From: Bolinopsis microptera
Lineage: Eukaryota; Ctenophora; Tentaculata; Lobata; Bolinopsidae
Assembly: GCF_026151205.1 (NCBI RefSeq)
Contig: NC_087081.1
Coordinates: 11,099,113 to 11,163,112 of the forward strand
DNA: 64,000 bases
Direction: 5' to 3'
Below the pieces are notes generated by a model. It had not been told where the DNA came from. It saw only the letters and a list, made by a program, of their open reading frames with translations, and did no database searches. This document shows positions 47,617 to 59,581 of the stretch, piece after piece. Within the stretch, counting starts at the first letter, position 1, and every line of letters starts with the position of its first letter. A program made the position numbers and the translations under genes.

Positions 47617-48714
47617 GTTTGTAGTTACTTTTTAGTTTGTAGTTACAAACTACAAACTGTAGTTACTTTTTAGAGGGGTTTGTTATTTGCTGTTATGTTT
47701 TTACTCAGGTACGGGACTTCTGTCGAATTTTTTGTTTCTGTCTGAATATTTGAGGTTTTAAGTTAAATTCTTTATTGCCTATTCGCGGTAAGGACGGAAG
47801 GATTTGCAGTGTTAAAATCTATTACGTCGAAGTGTTTATAGTAGCTATTCATGGCCTGTTTTGAGTTGATATAATAATAATATAATAACATGTTAAAACG
47901 AATAGGAAGTTCGCAAAAATGAAATTAACACCTAATTTCTTTCCCGGATAGGCTTAGGAGACAGCCAGCAATTTTGAAGAACTCTAAAATGAAATCTGGA
48001 AGACAGTAATTTGTCACAATATTTGTCATACTCATAATATCTCTTTACTATCAAATAGTAGCGTACTAAATTTTGTGCAGCTCTTGAGCGATGGAAGAAA
48101 TTAATGAAACAAATCTGTAAAGTTGATCTTCCTGATGCAAACGATTTAAACAGTTATCTTATGTCAAGTTTTGACATAAGACTAGCATTTAAAACGTCAG
48201 CTCTTCCTTTAAAAGTTAATGGTAATATTCTCATAGTTAATAGTAATAATATTCTCTTTGTACACCCTGCACGTTTTGTTGACAAATCTTATTATAACAA
48301 CTCTTATTGATGCTGATAAGTGTATTACAATAATTATTATTACATTACATAATTTTGATCACATGAGAATCTGTAGGTTTGACACGAAGATTAATGTTAA
48401 TAATATATAACTTTACAATGGTCTTAGCCGGATTGTCATTGCCGGCTGTAGACAATGGTAAAATTACATGATTATAACAAATTCTCACAGTAGCTGCTGG
48501 CTGACTATTTGACACTATCGGCTATATAACACTTTGTACTTTATTGTTTCCTATCAAAGGATTTTCTACCTTCAATTCCACTTTTCTTTCTACGCAGTCT
48601 TCAGCCCTGTCTAACAATACAAGGAACTATTTGTTAGAAGAGACTCATAATCGGTAAGCATTATAATGTAGTATACTAATAAGCTCAATTCTTTGAATTT
48701 GGAGACGGTATTAA

Positions 48715-49010
48715 GTCTCCTATAATTTAAATCCATTAAATAACAGGTCTCCATAGATTCTTTAATACTTGATTTATTCCATAATAAATTGACTAATAAC
48801 TTACTGATATGATGAAAGCAATAAATAATATTAATAATATGATTTAAATCCATTAATTAACAGACCTCCAGAGATTCTTTAATACTTGATTCATTCCATA
48901 ATAAATTGACTAATAACTTAATAAATCCATTAACTAACAGTCCTCCAGAGATTCTATAATACTTAATTGATTCCACAATAAATTGACTAATAACTTATTG
49001 ATAATATAAA
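48715..49010 (+). repeat. Three diverged tandem copies, ~85-120 bp unit
   Basis: Each copy has AAATCCATTAA-TAACAG, CTCCA-AGATTCT-TAATACTT and CCA(C/T)AATAAATTGACTAATA followed by ACTTA, then variable AAT/ATA-rich spacers. Confidence 0.85.
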
Positions 49011-49435
49011 TAATATAAATAATATAGGAGGGGACACAAGCTATGCCAGGCCAGGCAACGCGTCTGCCAATAATTTATGTATAACCGATTTTATTAATAA
49101 TGATATGTTACCAATGTTATCGACAAGCAGGTTTGTCTATAATATATGGAGACAGGAGACATATAATGGGTATTGTGGAACCCGTTTAGGTCATTATGTA
49201 TCTCCATATTATAAATAGCATTTTCCACCTTGTTCTTGACCAGCTCAACGATTTCATTCTTAGTATCGTAATGTGTAACCTTAATATTTAGGCATTAGTA
49301 CCTAGGGGCTGGGTGTTTACCGTTTATTAGTGTCTCTATTTGTTGCCGTGTTGCTAGTCAACGATTCAATTAGAAGTTTACAATGGGTAACCTCAATGTT
49401 TACTGGTTGGCTGTTTGCCAGATATTACTTACTAG

Positions 49436-49791
49436 TTTCACTATTTGGAGAAAAGTGAACACTTTGCTAATGAGTACAAATATCAGCCAGAAAAACTAGG
49501 AAAGTCCTGCAGAATATCCCCAAATCGTGCTTCAAATCATAGTGGTAAGACTAATTCATGGTCAAAATTTACTACCTATAATTATAAAATCAATCAAAAT
49601 ATTATTTTTGTATTATTCCTTACATTTATGATCTTCATTAAATCGTCAGCTGTTTTAAAAACGTCTGTAATTTTTCATTTTTTAAAAGTTTTCATTTGAT
49701 ATTTTCTTCCGTCTTGTTTCTAAGCTGAATTCAATCACTGCACGGAAAGCAACTTTATGTCCTTTTCCGAGTATTCAAAAGGTTCTTCGAG
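49436..49791 (+). CDS. Possible pair of small internal exons, unknown
   Basis: Exon 49436-49544 (acceptor TTACTAG, donor AGTG|GTAAGA, phase 0 to 1; FHYLEKSEHFANEYKYQPEK...) and exon 49725-49791 (acceptor TTGTTTCTAAG, donor AG|GTATGT, phase 1 to 2; AEFNHCTESNFMSFSEYSKG) join in frame across a 180-bp gap. There is no start or end exon. Phase 2 does not match the surrounding array, so this would be a separate small gene or chance. Confidence 0.22.
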
Positions 49792-50355
49792 GTATGTATT
49801 AAGAGAGGATCTCAGGTTTTACATATTACGTCAGCTGTACCCAAGACGGAGAGGTTTTTATTTGACCGATATGCTGACGCTGAATACTGACGGGAGGTCT
49901 GGAAAGATCTTACTAACGTAATATATGAACGATCCCTAAAGAGAGGTTTCGGCAGATCTTGCTCGCGTCATACCCATAGGATGATGACAAATGATTAGTT
50001 ATGGGTAACGGATAACAGTGAAATGTGTCTGCTTCACCTGTAGTTTGAAGTAAATTATATGACCCGATGGAAGGGCCGGGTGCTAACTGATTCTGTAAGT
50101 GCGGAGATGATCGTGATTAATAACTGAAATTGGTACTAGGTTGACCTGTCAGATATATTATTGGGTAGAGGCGGACCCTACCGGATAGGCGGATAGTGTG
50201 TCTCTTACAGTTTGCCACCTCACATCTGAATCATAATCCTGCGGCTGTGATAGATGGGAACCAGGTGTCTGCATTTTTGCTTATAATAACCCCCCGTGAT
50301 AGCATACCCGGGTTTTGTTCATATTTGATTTGGTAGGTCTAATAAGCCGGCCACA

Positions 50356-50469
50356 ATGGCTCCACTCAGTAAGAATACCAGAGGTTCTGCGGTCCTTAGC
50401 AGCGAAAGTCTGCTGTCCAACAAACAGACAGCGTTCAGACGATGGTGTTCCCGGCTCACCATTCCCCAG
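50356..50469 (+). CDS. Candidate alternative first exon (array member 10), 38 codons
   Basis: ATG in good context (CCACAATGG), starts MAPLSKNTRGSAVLSSESLL and ends FRRWCSRLTIPQ at CAG|GTGAGC in phase 0. Ser-rich then Arg-rich, locally GC-richer with CpG, as expected beside a promoter. Family unknown. Confidence 0.6.
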
Positions 50470-52080
50470 GTGAGCGAGTTGCTTCTGTGTGCCGTGGTGT
50501 TGTTCAGTGTTCACTTGTATAATGTTTAGTGTCAGGAGTAAGGGCTGCGCGCGTGTTGTTCAATTGGTTTATGTTGTTCAATTGGTTTGCACTTCACTAA
50601 GGTGACTTTAATAACTTCTTCAGTGACTTCAGTGCCACTTTCCATTAGTTTATTATTATAAAATCAGGTCTAACAACAGGCTCAGACACCCTAACACGTT
50701 GGTGCCTTGCGTTCTTAATGTTCACCAGTGCCCAGGACAATTGTCACTTTGACCACGGCTGCTGATGTCGTAATCTAATTCTTGACAGGCTGAATCAGAA
50801 TGTAGAGTTATACTGGTAGGACGTAGGTTTAACAGCCAAGTCTTTGAGTCACTAATCGCTATATTAACAGATAACTTATTAATGCCTTATAATTGATTCA
50901 TGACTTCTATAATTCCATAGAAATTAATTAAGTATATCTTTCCTTTGCCTCTTGGTGCTCGAATTCGACAGCCTTTGTCATGCATAAAGTTGATTAAGAC
51001 TGTTTAGATATCATGAGCTTGACGCTACCAACCATTTAAGGGCTAATCATAAAACTTGGTTTTTCAATATTTATAAAATCTTACACACAATAACGTTCAG
51101 GAAGAATCTTTGCATTGTCAAAAAGTTAATACTATTATGATATAAAAAAGATATGATATCCCCGGACTGTTAATTGTCGAGGTCACCACGGCCACTAATA
51201 CTATATACGGAGCTGCCTCCTTTGAGCAATAATTACGATCTTTATTTAATTTATTTCATCCCTAGAACCGGTCTATAATCGAGAGGTGATCGGACTGTAT
51301 CAACGTTTTTCAAATCAAATCATAATAATGATCGATGCGTTTGTTCATTGTTAAACTAAGTAATGGCGAATAACTAAGTCATGGGCTAAATGTTCCGTAC
51401 CATTCGTTTTGTCCGAATAAGGTTTTTGTCAGTAAATAGAAAAGTAGCTATAGCTGTGATCCTTTTATTTAGACTAATTCGAAGTAATGTTGTGAGAATA
51501 CAATATTCAATTTAAGAGTTTAGTAATGTGCATAATTATTAATTAAGAATAAGAGGCGACTAAGGATTAACTATCAGATCGATTAATGATTAATTAATGA
51601 GGTCAAATGCTGACAAATTAATCCCCTAATCCTGTAATATCATGTCCATCTGCCCCACCGTTACGGCATTACGTTATAACAAACTCGCATACACATCATG
51701 AAGCCACCAATTCAGAACATTTTGAACTCCTTTTTTTTTCTTTGTCGGCCAGTATGTGGTCTTAATAGGTAAAACCACTCAAAGTACTACTAGGACCTGC
51801 CGCGTTCTGTGGTTCTTACTTGCAGTATACTTATAGGTACTAAGGACGTTTTAAAACCATAAAACAGATCTACGGTGACTTACCCAAACTACTTAAACTT
51901 CTTTTCTTGACTTACCCAAACTACTTAAACTTCTTTTCAGCATATTATAATACTATCGACTATTTAATAGTCCTGGCCTATAACATGAGCTAAAAGTCTT
52001 GTTTTAACTGCACTAGCGTAGCCTAGATGTACAGTGAAAAGTCCTCTCATGTCACTGCACTAATACTTATACCCCAACTC
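50470..52080. other. Intron or spacer
   Basis: AT-rich. A 30-bp unit (ACTTACCCAAACTACTTAAA plus CTTCTTTT) is tandemly doubled at 51880-51940. No exon recognised. Confidence 0.5.
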
Positions 52081-52468
52081 TCTCTATCTCTCTCTCTCTC
52101 TCTATCTCTCTCTCTCCGGTGTTGAGTCGTGCACCTTTACAAGCCAGCTCACTTTACAACAGTACTTCTCCCAGTCGGGCCGCACTGGAGCTCCCGTAAT
52201 TGTTGGCTTGTTTTCCTAATTAATCGCAGACAGTGCAGTGTCCGGCCCTCGAGTCTAGTGGTCTGTGTGATTTACCTATTTGGTAATTCTCTTGCAAATC
52301 CGGCCACCAGCCCTCACGCGCACAGTTTCATCGGCACAACAATTTTATCTCCGTTTTGGTGCGTGATCCCCCGAACACTGTTATCTCCGTTTTGGTGTTT
52401 GGTACGTGGTTCCCCCAATCACTGCTGACTACACCTGTTTTTAGTGTAAGATAACGTGTATTTGAGTG
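52081..52468 (+). promoter_or_regulatory. CT-repeat and CpG-richer stretch upstream of array member 11
   Basis: A (CTCT/TATC)n tract at 52081-52116 is followed by about 300 bp of clearly higher GC and CpG (GTCGGGCCGCACTGGAGCTC, CCGGCCCTCGAGTC) and a tandem TATCTCCGTTTTGGTG pair. This ends just before the ATG at 52469. It is the best promoter/5' UTR candidate in the array, judged by composition only. Confidence 0.35.
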
Positions 52469-52573
52469 ATGGAGTTTAAAAGAAAGAGGATCCTATCGCA
52501 CGATTTCAAGCGACAGAACCACCGGTATGACCTGCTGGAGGGTACCGATTCTTACGTCAAGCTCCCGAATGTT
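52469..52573 (+). CDS. Candidate alternative first exon (array member 11), 35 codons
   Basis: Starts MEFKRKRILSHDFKRQNHRY and ends EGTDSYVKLPNV before GTT|GTGAGT in phase 0. Very basic N-terminus followed by YDLLEGTDSY. No upstream acceptor. Family unknown. Confidence 0.6.
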
Positions 52574-53522
52574 GTGAGTAGATATTTTGAGTAGTATAGC
52601 AGTAGTTGTTAGATAATTGTTTGGTATTTGGTACGCGTATAGCCTATAGGTGCAGCTCATTAATTGGGCGTGGTCGTGCTGTTTGGTAATTAGGGGACTG
52701 ATTACAGGGGTAATCCGTTGGAAACATACATGTATTCAGGAGGAGAAGTAGATGAAACTTGAATTAAACATTTACTGGGGTACTTGAACTGGTAATTGTG
52801 GCACTTGATTGTCCACCGTGTTATTATTATATGTTCTGTCTCGTCTCAGATGAGATGTTTTATTTTAATCAGGTCTTCTCATACTCATAGATAATGGGAT
52901 AACACAATTCAATTGAACTATTTTGCCTATAATTGTTCACCCCGCGCTGTGGTTTTCCGAAGAACCGATTCTCTAGTTAAGTTTAACACTATTTTGTTTA
53001 TTGATCGTACATAATTACTTAAGTAGTAAATGACTTGAACATTTCATGTTTTTAGAACATTTGCCATGTTTGTGTGTTGCTAAGTACGTGACGAAATTTG
53101 GTGAATTTGATTATGGAAAATGTTGCAACCTTGAGTCGAAAGTAAAAAAAGTTTAAACCACTTGCAGCCACAAAATTATTATAAACACTTTCCCAATTAG
53201 CCCATACTCGCACTCCAAAACAAGTAAGCTTCGCAAACAAGCTATGAGTCAGAGTAGATAATGATCCTGACCAACCTGTCTGCAGACCCACCGACTTACT
53301 AATAATCATGAACACTTGCCAGGGTGGTCACTGATTGCACTGTTTGGAAAGTACGTCTTGCAGAATTTCCTTCTTTTGATGCTGTCTGACGTGTCAAGAT
53401 TATTTCTTTAATTGGAAGTGACCATATCTAAAAAAGTTTCACTAAAGTGAGCAAGTGAATTGAAGCTTTGACGGAGCCTCGGACTTTTCATCGAGCTCTT
53501 CTCGTTCACTTTTCCTGCTGTA

Positions 53523-53654
53523 ATGATTGTTTCGAGGCGGTATATCCTGGAACCAAAGAAAACTCGGTCGCAGAAGAAAACTCTGCGGAAAACTAAAGCT
53601 CAGTTTCAACTCTTACTAGATGACGGATATTATGAAGCTCCTCCAAAGACGATG
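53523..53654 (+). CDS. Candidate alternative first exon (array member 12), GC donor, 44 codons
   Basis: Starts MIVSRRYILEPKKTRSQKKT and ends LLLDDGYYEAPPKTM before ATG|GCAAGT in phase 0. GC-AG introns are a minor class that needs an otherwise perfect donor; GCAAGT fits that rule. Its layout, a basic start then (L)L(L)(D/E)DG-Y-like acidic-aromatic end, is similar to member 11 (YDLLEGTDSY), suggesting related isoform-specific tips. Confidence 0.5.
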
Positions 53655-55068
53655 GCAAGTGGATTTCAAAACCATATTTAGTATCTTGATTAACTTAATA
53701 CGCCTATTTAAATTATCGTAACATTGTGCCGTTTGAAAAATCTCAACGCTAGTGATTGAGCCTCTGCTTCGACACGCATTCGCAGTATAATAACCAAAAC
53801 ATTGTAATATTTTGCCGACTATAGCCAGGGGCTATTTTATAGACATGCCTTCGAAATCGTCGTATCAATGCTAATTATTATGATTATAATCATTACTAAT
53901 AATATGTCATAGTGCTAGGGGCGTATCAGCACATGGTGTTGGAATCCTGAGCGTAACGGGTTTGTTCGTTATGGTCTCCTAAACGTTGTGTACCTAATTT
54001 CTGGTTATGTACCTAATTTCTGATTTTCTTTCGCCAAATCCTGGCTGTTGTATGAGACGCTTCAACTAGTATTTACCATTACCGCCATAAATATTCATAC
54101 AATTTCATTACTCACGAGTCATTCAACTATGTTCAACTGTAAACACATGAATAAAGCATACCGGTTGCGTGCACTCATAGAATACTGCCACGTGCCAGAA
54201 GCTCTATTATATGACGCATACAGTCAGCTAAAGCTCCATTTTATTACCAATTTCACAGAATTCAAACAGACAAGCTAGAAATTATATTTAAAGTTAGTAT
54301 TGGAGATGAAATAAATGGACTGAACAGAGACTGATCATTGTACACAACTTACTGACTAATATGACGTATTTAACAGGTAAGCTGCAGGTATATAAACATC
54401 ATAGACAGAGAAAGGAGTAAGGACCTGTATTACCTCAATAGTCTATAATATTTGAACTTCATTTGTAATAAGCAATTGTTTTGTCCCAATTCTGACGTCA
54501 TGCTTCGTCTCTTTAGATGGGATTGATCACGGGTCAACTTTAAGGTTTAAAGTAAAAACATTTGCTTATCGCCTCCCCAGCAGAATCCACATCTACATTT
54601 ATTTTATTACTATGAGCTTCACCAAACAAACAATTGACAATCCAATGATTGCCAGATTGCATTTTAAGGTTTAACAGGTTATTTTTCACAACTAAAGAAT
54701 ATTTCATGTCAATTGCAAGTAATAACTATTAACTTTTTGAGAACTTCTTAATTCTTATTTATACACATTAATCAAATCTATAGGTAGTATTTAAAGGTTA
54801 AATGGTGGTTCTTGAATATTTATATAGTTGGTCGCCATATAATAGTGGGTCACCAAGAGAAGGGGAAATTATTTTGTTATTTATTAATCAAGTGAACTGG
54901 TCAGTGCTCGTATCCTCCAAAATTATCTCATATAGATTACAGATTAATAATGCGTAGGTACCTATAATCTTGGTTATTATACATATTAATATAGATTTAT
55001 GGAGGACCTGACGGCATGTCATAATTTTATTTGTTACAAATTAAGCTTGTATTTAAAGTATTAACAAA
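53655..55068. other. Intron or spacer
   Basis: AT-rich, no exon supported. ATG frame 54048-54278 has no donor and no family. Confidence 0.5.
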
Positions 55069-55425
55069 GCATACCATGGTAACCACGTACCATGGTAACC
55101 ACGTACCATGATGACCACGTACCACGGTAACTTACCACGTACCATGATAACTTACCACGTACCATGGTAACTTACCACGTACCATGGTAACCACGTACCA
55201 TGATGACCACGTACCATGGTAACTTACCACGTACCCGGTACCATGGTAACTTACCACGTACCATGGTAACCACGTACCCGGTACCATGGCAACTTACCAC
55301 GTACCATGGTAACCACGTACCCGGTACCATGGTAACTTACCACGTACCATGGTAACCACGTACCATGATGACCACGTACCATGGTAACTTACCACGTACC
55401 ATGGTAACTTACCACGTACCATGGG
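55069..55425 (+). repeat. Minisatellite of ACGTACCATGGTAAC units
   Basis: About 20 repeats alternating CCACGTACCATGGTAA and CTTACCACGTACCATGGTAA with variants (CATGATGACC, ACCCGGTACC). Each unit contains the palindromes CCATGG and ACGT or GGTACC. Confidence 0.93.
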
Positions 55426-55429
55426 AAAA

Positions 55430-55490
55430 AAAAGCCGATTCTAGATATTTTACCTGTATAAGAAACCAATAAAATATGGGCGTGGCCGGG
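55430..55490 (+). repeat. Dispersed ~60-bp repeat, copy B
   Basis: Reverse complement of 31315-31372 (GCCGATTCTAGATATTTTAC, CTGTATAAGAAACC, AAAATATGGGCGTGGCC). It sits directly at the edge of the minisatellite, so the array may be part of, or have expanded from, the same element. Confidence 0.85.
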
Positions 55491-56020
55491 TTAGGGTTTG
55501 CAACCGATATTATCGGCGATAATTTGTGAAAAATTCATCATAGGTTATCGGCGATAATTTCTAACCGTTAAACCGATAACATAAAACATTTATCAACTTT
55601 GGAGTCCTGCTGTGATCCAAGTTCTTTTGGAATATTTTGAAACTTTGCATGCTTATCGAACTATATATAAAATACCACTATGCAAAAATTTACGGTGATT
55701 CAATATTGTATGCGCACACAACGTCCGCTCAAAGTTTGCTCGTGCGAAAAGTGAGAATTTTGCTCATTCGTGATTTTGAATAAATTCTGCTTTCCCACGA
55801 CATTTATAGATGGCATTATATATGAATTTAATGCCAACTTGAATGAGTAAAAAGTGCCATATTCAGTCAGCTATCGACGGATATGCCTACCTAAACACAA
55901 GATAATGTTTTCAAAGGTGAAATTTCGAAATCGTTGAAATTACCTCCTTATTAATGAAGTTATGAGTTTACTTTTCGACTTTGTAAATTATCCTGACATG
56001 ATAATTAAAAAGAGATTATA

Positions 56021-56646
56021 TTTGACCAGAACCCATAATCATGGGTAGAATGTTTAATGGACCGCTTCAGTGTCTCTCTCTCTCCCAAACAAAAGGAAAT
56101 GATATTAATTTGAATAACTGTCCGCAAATGCATATTGATACCGATAATGAAATCGGTCGCTCGCTTTTCCCATTCATTTAAAACTGTAATAGATTAAGAA
56201 GAACTACCCGAAGGCAGCTGTACTCGGCAATAAAGATTCAATAAACAACAGCTAATTGGACACTTACTACCACCCGGCTTATCCCCAAATACTAGGTATC
56301 GACCCGAAAGCAACTCAAAGCTAATAGATTTTTACACAATTACAGCATGTCATTTGTAGGTTTACAACCTACCAGGACGCGCGCCGAGTTGGACTCGTCG
56401 ACGGTCCTAATATATGGAACAGATCTTATACGAGTATCACCCGTTAACATGTCATGGATAGAATTAATTGGAACTTTATTACAATTCGTAAGCTGTGAAT
56501 GAATGGGAAAAGAGACCGACCAATTTCATTATCGGTATCAATATGCATTTGCGGACGGTTATTCAAATTAATATCATTTCCTTTTGTTTGGGAGAGAGAG
56601 ACACTGGCGCGGTCCACTCTATCCATAATTATGGGTTTTGGTCAAA
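56021..56646. mobile_element. ~626-bp foldback element with ~150-bp arms
   Basis: The left arm begins TTTGACCAGAACCCATAATC and runs through GTGTCTCTCTCTC, CAAACAAAAGGAAATGATAT and GATACCGATAATGAAATCGG. The right arm (56500-56646) is its reverse complement with few changes. The middle (about 56180-56495) is unique. No transposase and no clear target duplication beyond TA-rich flanks. Confidence 0.82.
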
Positions 56647-57278
56647 TTTATTAACCGAATTTGCTACTTAAATCAATGTCATCCTTTCATTGTTAAATTA
56701 AAATATGTAAAGTTATTCACATTTCATTGTCATCTCTTATATTATTGCTCATTTGTCCTGCACTTGGTGATCAATCATTTCAACAGCATATGTTTCCCAA
56801 TGCAAATGGCCAATTTCCTTAGAGTAAAATTCTATTTGAATTTCGCCAATAAGACTTCTAAGTAAAGTTACTAGTTTTTCTTTGCACATCTGTAAATTGT
56901 AATTTGCACGCACTTGAATTGATATTATCTGATTGCTTTCTAAATAAATTTACGATGCCGTTGTGGAATTTCAAATTAATACATGTTTAGAATTCGTGTA
57001 ACAGTACCTCAGGACTTCCGTAATCCTCATTCACAAAGGCGACGAAGGTGATGAAGGTAATCATCTTTTAGAACATTTTTACCCCCCTTTCAAAACGTTT
57101 CAAAATCTTTCAAAATCTTTCAAAATCTGAGAATCTTCAAACTTTGATTGATCCACATGATTTTTCAGTTTAAGACAATAAACAATTTTTAAAGACTATG
57201 TACATGTGTCATATAACAGAGTTTCCCGAAAATTCCAGATATATTATCGGATTACGCACATACATTTATTAATAACTA

Positions 57279-58186
57279 CCTTATCGGACCTTATTTGGAC
57301 GGACATTAATTGAACGCTGAAGGCCCTAACGTTCATTTTAATGCCCGTTCAAATAAAGTCCGTTCATTTAAGGTCCGTCCAAGTTAAAGTCTGTTGAATT
57401 TTTTTCAAAAATTTGTCCACTTCGAACTTTTTGTCCAGAATATGACAACTATGGGAATTTTATCGTGCCCTAAGTTAACGACGGAAAGGTTCTCCTTGGT
57501 CTGCCGAAGGCACAGAAAACTCTACTAGTATTTGATGTTTTCAAGGATCACTTGGCGGAAAATGTCAACGAAATTATGGCACTCAACATGAACAACATAG
57601 TTCATGAGCTCGTCCCCGCCAACATGACAAACTTATAGTTGTTCCACAGCCTCTAGATATTACGGTAAATCGTGTTGCCAAGGACATTTTCCGACGTTGT
57701 TATAGTTCATATTACTCATGGGAGGTAATGAAACAGTGCTAGGAAAGCTCCACGTGATGTTAAGGTAAACCTAAATTTGTCTAAGATAAAACCACTTCAC
57801 GCCGAATGGCTTGTAAATGTTAACACTGAAATGCAGGACCGGGGTAGTTTGATTTTTTTTTAATTTCCATAAAGCTAGTATAGAAAACACTGATGCTTTA
57901 AGCATGGACTATTTAGTATTTCATGCAGGAAAACCCATTCGATGAAGATGATATGTGATATTAGACACTGATCATGTACACATATTTTAACATTTTTACT
58001 GCTTAACGACTTTTCTTACTTATAAAAAATGGATTTAAAAATCATTTGCTGAAATAAAACAACGTTTTAAAAAATGAAAAAAACTCTGATTTTTGATGGT
58101 TTTCAATGCCTTCTAGCGTTCATATTAATGTCCGTTCATAATTATGTCCGTTCATTTAATGTCCGTCCAAATAAGGTCCGATAAGG
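57279..58186 (+). mobile_element. pogo-like DNA transposon remnant, TA-flanked, 908 bp
   Basis: The ends are inverted repeats of about 31 bp (CCTTATCGGACCTTATTTGG at 57279, mirror at 58156-58186) with TA on both outer sides (57277 and 58187). Subterminal words such as GTCCGTTCATTTAA repeat at both ends. The inside carries decayed transposase sequence, listed separately. The TA target and DDE_1-like remnant fit the pogo/Tigger group of Tc1/mariner. Confidence 0.85.
57501..57735 (+). pseudogene. Decayed pogo/Tigger-type DDE transposase fragment
   Basis: One frame reads LPKAQKTLLVFDVFKDHLAE then NMNNIVHELVPANMTNL. After a stop and frame change it continues QPLDITVNRVAKDIFRR. The order D.F..H(L)...(V)P...T..LQPLD...N...K matches the second catalytic-Asp region and downstream block of DDE_1 transposases (pogo, Tigger, jerky). 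It is interrupted by stops and a frameshift and lacks the N-terminal DNA-binding half. Confidence 0.78.
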
Positions 58187-58189
58187 TAT

Positions 58190-59392
58190 AAAATATACCA
58201 ACTTTTTGAATTGACAAAAAATATGCAGAATTGTGTCAAAAGGTTCGCCAAACCGGATAATTGATCGATCTCCGGCCGTTTCCCGGTTTCCGGTCCGGCA
58301 GCCAAAATCCCAGACCTGTCGTTTCTTAGAGCTGATGTACACATACAACGACTAATCGTTCTCTGAAAAAACAGGTGTATCAATATGATAGACCAATGAA
58401 TAGTGAATACTGATACCGATTAAGGGTATGGTTGGCGGAGCCGCCCTGACCGAAGAGTATTCTGATTGATAATCACATGTTCGTTTTTAAGGACATATAA
58501 AATGCCATCATTAGCCTGCCGTTAAATAGGCTATGTACGTTTGCATTGTTATCACGATGGATCAAACTATTTTCACTTATACGTACAATATTAAAGTTTA
58601 TTGGAGGACAACACAAATTATATTCCATGACAATAGAGATTCCTAACTTATTATACTAAAACCCGCATGCTGCTTGATTATTAGACTAAATTCAATTCAC
58701 AATTATTCTACAGTTTGAAGAACATAAAACTGACAATAGGTGACTAGGATAGCTTTTCTATTAGTGCGTTGTTGATTAAGTCTCACTTTGATTTCCACTC
58801 TGTCTAATTTCTTTGACGCAGTAAAAAATGTGTGCTGTTTTATTTGCTCAAAAGTAAACCTTGGTGAATTCGTATTGGTTATTTTAGATAATTTCCGAAA
58901 TTTGCAAATTATTCGACACGCATACATATCAATTTGCCACATATTTGCATAAAAGTCGGCATCTGTTTGATGCGAGTAACGTTCATTTTTAATTACAAGT
59001 ACTACCTTCAATCGGACAAAAAGATGAAATACAATTTCGAAAGTTCATACAAATTCAACCGAATTGAAATGCTAAAAGACGCTTAAGAATTTATAAATTT
59101 TCCAATCGAAGTGTCAAATTGTCCCCAATCTAAACTATCTTTAATTGATTTTAATTGTAGTTAAACATCCTTCACGGCTTCCTCGTGTGCTGACTTAGAT
59201 TGTTTTTCGTTAGTAGTACTAGTAGTACGTTATAATTTGACTCAAAAATGAATTCGGCCAAATTATGTTTTTGAGCTTTTCACCGAGAAATGCTGTAGTC
59301 AGAGTTTGGACTGGCTCACATGGTCGTGATCTGATTACATTCTACATAGAAAAGAAGCCTGATCAACTGCAGTCGACGCTTACATTATCAGG
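58190..59392. other. Intron or spacer
   Basis: Minus-strand frames at 58142-58383 overlap the transposon edge and are not credible genes. A 102-codon minus-strand frame at 58703-59011 starts with TTG and lacks any other support. Confidence 0.5.
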
Positions 59393-59581
59393 ATGACGAA
59401 TCATTATGATGAAGGCTCTGAAAGAAATACAGCGACTGTAACCACTGTCGAGGTCAGGCGAGTGAGTTTCAGATCGAAAAGTGAGGCAACAATGAGGCGA
59501 TGGGCGATGACCTCGTTAAAAAATATGATACCAGAAAATGAAGAAGGCGATCCAGATGATCCAATGAATTATCCCATGAAG
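59393..59581 (+). CDS. Candidate alternative first exon (array member 13), GC donor, 63 codons
   Basis: Starts MTNHYDEGSERNTATVTTVE and ends EGDPDDPMNYPMK before AAG|GCAAGT in phase 0. It contains VRRVSFRSKSEATMRRWAMT, with RRVSF a strong basophilic-kinase consensus, then an acidic EENEEGDPDDP-like stretch. It is the second member with a GC donor of identical sequence (GCAAGT). Being the rightmost, it lies closest to the presumed shared body beyond the window. Confidence 0.62.

Noticed and set aside
58142-58383. Two overlapping minus-strand frames
   Set aside because: They start in unique DNA and end in the pogo-like terminal repeat; overlapping frames of similar length suggest chance.
58703-59011. 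102-codon minus-strand frame
   Set aside because: It starts with TTG, has no splice or family support, and its Asn/Lys/Ile-rich content fits AT-rich random DNA.
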